From: Cryptomeria japonica
Lineage: Eukaryota > Streptophyta > Pinopsida > Cupressales > Cupressaceae
Assembly (NCBI RefSeq): GCF_030272615.1
Contig: NC_081407.1
Location: forward strand, 138,016,897 to 138,080,896
Length of the DNA stretch: 64,000 nucleotides
Direction: 5' to 3'
Position numbers and translations under genes: made by a program
Part shown: positions 60,467 to 64,000 of the stretch, piece after piece
Layout: each line of letters opens with the position of its first letter
Numbering within the stretch: the stretch's first letter is position 1
Notes under the pieces: generated by a model
Database searches by the model: none
What the model was told of the DNA's origin: nothing
What the model saw: the letters and a program-made list of their open reading frames with translations, nothing else

Positions 60467-61914
60467 TGTTATTATGAGGATCCAACAACTACTAAGAGGG
60501 AGGGTGAATCAGTAATAAGATAAATCTGATAAAATTCACAAACTCTTCAAAAACTAATACCGATAACAACTTAAACAGTCCTTTAGACTGATTTATCAAA
60601 ACATTCTCTTAAGTGTTCATCAACATGTAAATAAAGTAATGATATCAAATGCACACATAAACAATGCATCAACCATATGAACACATATATTTTTCACGTG
60701 GAAAACCAAATGGGAGAAACCACAGTGGGAACTAGCACCCATAAAATATTTGAACTCTTTTGGAATGCACACGGTTAAAGGCCTAGCCCAGTTAGGAGCT
60801 TTACAATATGCTTGGTTAAGAGAAGATCTTGTTAGGAGTCACCCATTGAAGGGATTTCAACCTTAGCTCTGTTAGGAGCTCTACCCTATTAGGAGTAACC
60901 TTGCTAGAGGATTTTAAACTCAAACTAGTGAGACACCTGGTGAAGGGATTTACAAATAAGACCTATAAAATTCTACCCGATTAAGGGTTTTCAAACTACT
61001 GCAACTATTAGGAAACAACAGGTTTATGATTTGGTCTCAACACTTCCTTTCTTTCTTATACATATCCTTTTCAGCTCAATTCTTCTTCTCATATGCAGAC
61101 TCTTCAATCTGGTTCGTCACACTCTTCTTCTCAAATCACCGACACAGAAACCTTCTCAAACTAGACCTAAATACACTTTTCAGCTAGGTCGGTTACAAAA
61201 CCCTAGAAACATTCAAAATACATTGAATTTAAATCAAAGATGGCAACACAGTCTACCAAAATACATTACAAATCATTACAACAAATTTCAAGACAATTTA
61301 CACCATTGAATGATCATCGCACATCACCGCACATCGATTTGATAAGCAATCAAACCCTTGTCACATTCTGCTAAGCATTTTGTTGTTTCCCAAGAAATCT
61401 AATCCTTGTACGTGCTCAATCACCTTCTTATCACTTTAGATGGATTCTGACACGTCATCACTAACTTATGAAAATGATAAGATTCACCACCAAACCATAA
61501 ATCATCACCGATCAAAGATCTATCACCGGTATACATTCTTCTTCACAGAATTTATGACAGTCAATCATAACTCACTCAATATGTCAAATTTGATGATGTG
61601 GTTCCAATCACAGACTCATACAAATGTCAAAAACATATGTTTCAAACTGCAACACTTAAATCTTCACCAATCGGCCATACTAATCTCCTAATAATCACAC
61701 CGTTCTTGCTAGCTTGTTAACCTTGTTGTCAACTGATTCCACTACCAGTTAGGCTTTATTGGTGATTCTAGATGACTTAGATGATAAAACCAACATGGTT
61801 TCCATCAATGACAACACAAAAAAGTCATCAAATAACTTAACATCATCACTAGCCAACAAGCTCTATCATAACAACATATCAAACTAACAACTTGACCAGT
61901 TCATTATCTCATCA
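60467..61914 (-). repeat. 5' LTR of copia-B
   Basis: About 1448 bp. It matches the left LTR through ATCTCATCA; about 20 bp of unassigned sequence then lead into the telomere-like array. Confidence 0.85.
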
Positions 61915-61954
61915 GTTATGTTCAATGCCAATATAGTGAATGGGATACAAAGCC

Positions 61955-62850
61955 TAGGGTTGACGGATATGGATGAGGGTTGAGGGTATTTGATTTTATA
62001 GGGTTGAGGATTTAGTGTATAAATTTTAGGAATTAAGGTTGAGGGATTGGGTTAAGGGATAATGGTATAGGATATAGGGTTGAGAGTATAGGGTATAGGG
62101 TATAGGGCTTAAGGTTTTACATATAGGATTTAGGATATAGGATTGGGGGATAGAGTTTAGTGTTAAGGGTATATGATTTAGAGTTGAGGGCACAAGGTAT
62201 ATGGTTTATAGTTTTGGGTTGAGGGTTCTGTCTGTAGAATTTATGACCTATAGATGAAGGATATGGTTCATGATTGAGGTCATAAGATATATGATTGAGG
62301 TTTTAGCATATAAAATTCTAGGGCCTAGGTTTGAGGGATAGGGTTTAGATATGAGGGTATAAGGTATAGGATTTAGGGCTAAGGGTACATGATATAGGGT
62401 TGAGTGTTTAGTCTATAGTATTTAGGGTTGAGCGTTTAGTCTATAGGATATAAAGTTAAGGTTATAGGATATAAGGTTGAGGTTATAGGTTATAGGGTTG
62501 TGTGTATAAGGTTAAGGTTTTAGGATAAAGACTTTAGGGTCTAGGGTTGAGGAATGGAGCTTAGGGTTTAGGGTATAGGGTATAAGGTATAAGGTTGAGG
62601 GTATGGGGTATATGGTTGAGCTTACAGGGTTGATGGTTTAGGGTATAGGGTATATGATTTAGGGCCTACAATTTATTTATAGATTTTAAGACTGAGTGTA
62701 TAGGGTATAGAAAATTTAGTGTTTAGGTTTTATGATTGATGATGGATGGATAAGGGTTTAGTGTATATGTTTTAGAGCTTAGGTTTGAGGGATATAATTT
62801 AGGGTTGTGGTATAGGGTATAGGGTTGAGGGTTTAGCAATGCAACATCAT
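61955..62850. repeat. Degenerate telomere-like repeats, right part
   Basis: Long run of 'tagggttgagggt', 'gggtatagggtatagg' and related units in the same orientation as the other two parts. With the two insertions removed, the three parts form one array. Confidence 0.75.
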
Positions 62851-63506
62851 AAATTGTGCACCTTTAACTAGGGTGTCCAATTTCACACTCTCTTAGCACT
62901 CATTTTAGTATTTCCCATTCATCTATGCATACAATAGGATCTTTATTGTTTTAAATTAATACTTAATTCAATATTATGAGTCCCATTTCACTTTAGTACA
63001 TAATCACACTCTTATTTGGGCCCTTATTTCTAGTTGTGCACTTTATCTTTTATTATCCTAATTTATTATAAATTTTTCCCAATTTCAAATCTCAAGACAC
63101 GTTCCGCCATGCTAAACTTTATATATTTTCATACAAATCTTTTTTTGACATTAGAACCCTATTATCTTGCATCCCTAAAAAGTTAGGCTATTGTCAAGAC
63201 TCAGTCACGCCAAGCATCTCGGCCTAGGATCGAGTCACCCCAAGCATCGTAATCCTACACTTGTTTTCCTCAAATTTTAAGAGGATAATATGACAACCTT
63301 ATCCTATTCAAATCTAGATTTGTGCAAAAATATAATAATTCTAAGTTTGCCTCAAAGTGATTTTATTATGAAATTCCTATATAAGTCATCCCTCTCAATT
63401 CATTTCATCATCTATCATTATCAAATTTGTGCATATATGAATTTCATTCCAATAACAACGCTTCAAGAGAAGATATAATTCAAGGAGCAACAAGTTAAGT
63501 GCTCGT
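62851..63506. other. AT-rich intergenic DNA
   Basis: No gene or repeat that I can support. A pair of 'gtcacgccaagcatc'/'gtcaccccaagcatcg' copies lies at about 63205-63250. Confidence 0.5.
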
Positions 63507-63690
63507 CAACAATTAGATTTTCATGTCAGTTTAGTATTGGAACTTTCATATATGAATGAAAATACATCATATCATGTTTATCAACTTACAATGTAGTGGA
63601 TACATGAAAAACATAATGTAAACAATTAAGATCGAACATAAAGACATCAAGTTTTCTTATTCATTGTCTTAAGTTTTCTCAATTGAAGCT
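63507..63690. repeat. Dispersed repeat, copy 2
   Basis: Collinear with 8045-8235, about 85% alike by eye. Confidence 0.7.
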
Positions 63691-63717
63691 CATTATTTGG
63701 CTTCTTCTTTAAGTGCT

Positions 63718-63850
63718 CATCAACATGCAGATTTCCATGTTGAACTTTTATATTTGACATCTTATCATGTTTATCAACTTACAATATAGCGGAAACTGAA
63801 AAACATAATGTAAATAAATAAGATAAAATATAAAGACATTTTAAGTATTA
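63718..63850. repeat. Dispersed repeat, copy 3 (shorter)
   Basis: Repeats the 'cagatttccatg', 'atcatgtttatcaacttacaa' and 'gaaaaacataatgtaaa' blocks right after copy 2, with an internal deletion. 63851-64000 shows nothing further. Confidence 0.65.
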
Positions 63851-64000
63851 TAATATCTCAATGGCAACTTGGAGCTCTAACAATAGTTTGGTTAGAATAT
63901 TAATCTTTACTTGGTTAAGGTTATTTATTTGTATTATGTTTAGGATATTCCTTGGAATCCCTACATGCTTTTTTATCTTTTGTGTCATCTCACACATGCG

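Larger units (their letters stand above)
43984..61914 (-). mobile_element. Ty1/copia retrotransposon copia-B, split by element C
   Basis: Minus strand; 5' LTR about 60467-61914, primer site 60453-60464, gag-pol from 60401 to 45729 with 10.6 kb of element C inside, 3' LTR about 43984-45434. Without C it is about 7.3 kb. The outer ends sit in the telomere-like array. The plus-strand left ends match exactly (TGTTATTATGAG) but the right ends fade after ATCTCATCA, and no clean 5-bp duplication is visible. Confidence 0.88.

Noticed and set aside
61934-61938. TAGTG as target duplication partner of copia-B (left copy 43979-43983)
   Set aside because: About 20 bp of unexplained sequence separates it from the LTR end, and TAGTG is common in the surrounding repeat array.

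Overview
This window looks like nuclear DNA of a seed plant with a large, transposon-rich genome, most likely a conifer. That assignment is inference. It rests on one plant-type NPF/PTR transporter gene with long introns, LTR retrotransposons of plant Ty1/copia and Ty3/gypsy (Tat-like) type nested in one another, initiator-tRNA-Met primer sites, and degenerate TTTAGGG-like repeats. Nothing prokaryotic is present, and I found no RNA genes or CRISPR arrays.

Layout. (1) 525-7011, minus strand: the only host gene I can support, a proton-coupled NPF (NRT1/PTR) transporter, NPF3-like, about 662 residues in five inferred exons. Its introns hold several tandem repeats. (2) 7.2-11.4 kb: AT-rich intergenic DNA with one copy of a dispersed repeat that recurs at the right end of the window. 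(3) 11.4-12.0, 43.1-44.0 and 61.9-62.9 kb: one CT-rich/degenerate telomere-like repeat tract, split by two independent retrotransposon insertions. (4) 12029-43099, minus strand: a decayed Tat-like Ty3/gypsy element A with 5-bp target duplication CTTCC. It carries gag, protease, a G-patch-like linker, RT, RNase H, a second RNase H, integrase, and on the opposite strand a broken plant-mobile-domain (PMD-C-like) gene. Two other elements lie in its 5' leader: copia-1 (27638-34307, duplication GTCAC) and a pol-less LTR element D (35634-41690, duplication GGTTA). (5) About 43984-61914, minus strand: copia-B, whose RNase H region is split by element C. (6) 46044-56640, plus strand: element C, the youngest insertion (both LTRs 1250 bp, about ten differences counted by eye, duplication CAATT). 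It has no pol and one long Q/P-rich reading frame. (7) 62.9-64.0 kb: AT-rich DNA with two more copies of the dispersed repeat.

How it fits together. The retroelement genes are all damaged, mainly by stop codons that look like C-to-T/G-to-A changes and by short tandem duplications. The autonomous families (A, copia-1, copia-B) encode the usual gag-pol machinery. C and D keep LTRs, primer sites and polypurine tracts but lack pol, so they would have needed enzymes from relatives. The points most worth a second look are the antisense PMD gene and the G-patch in A, the two-gene cargo of D, the long Q/P-rich frame in C, and the opposing TGCGCT-type short repeat arrays near both ends of the internal regions of A and C.
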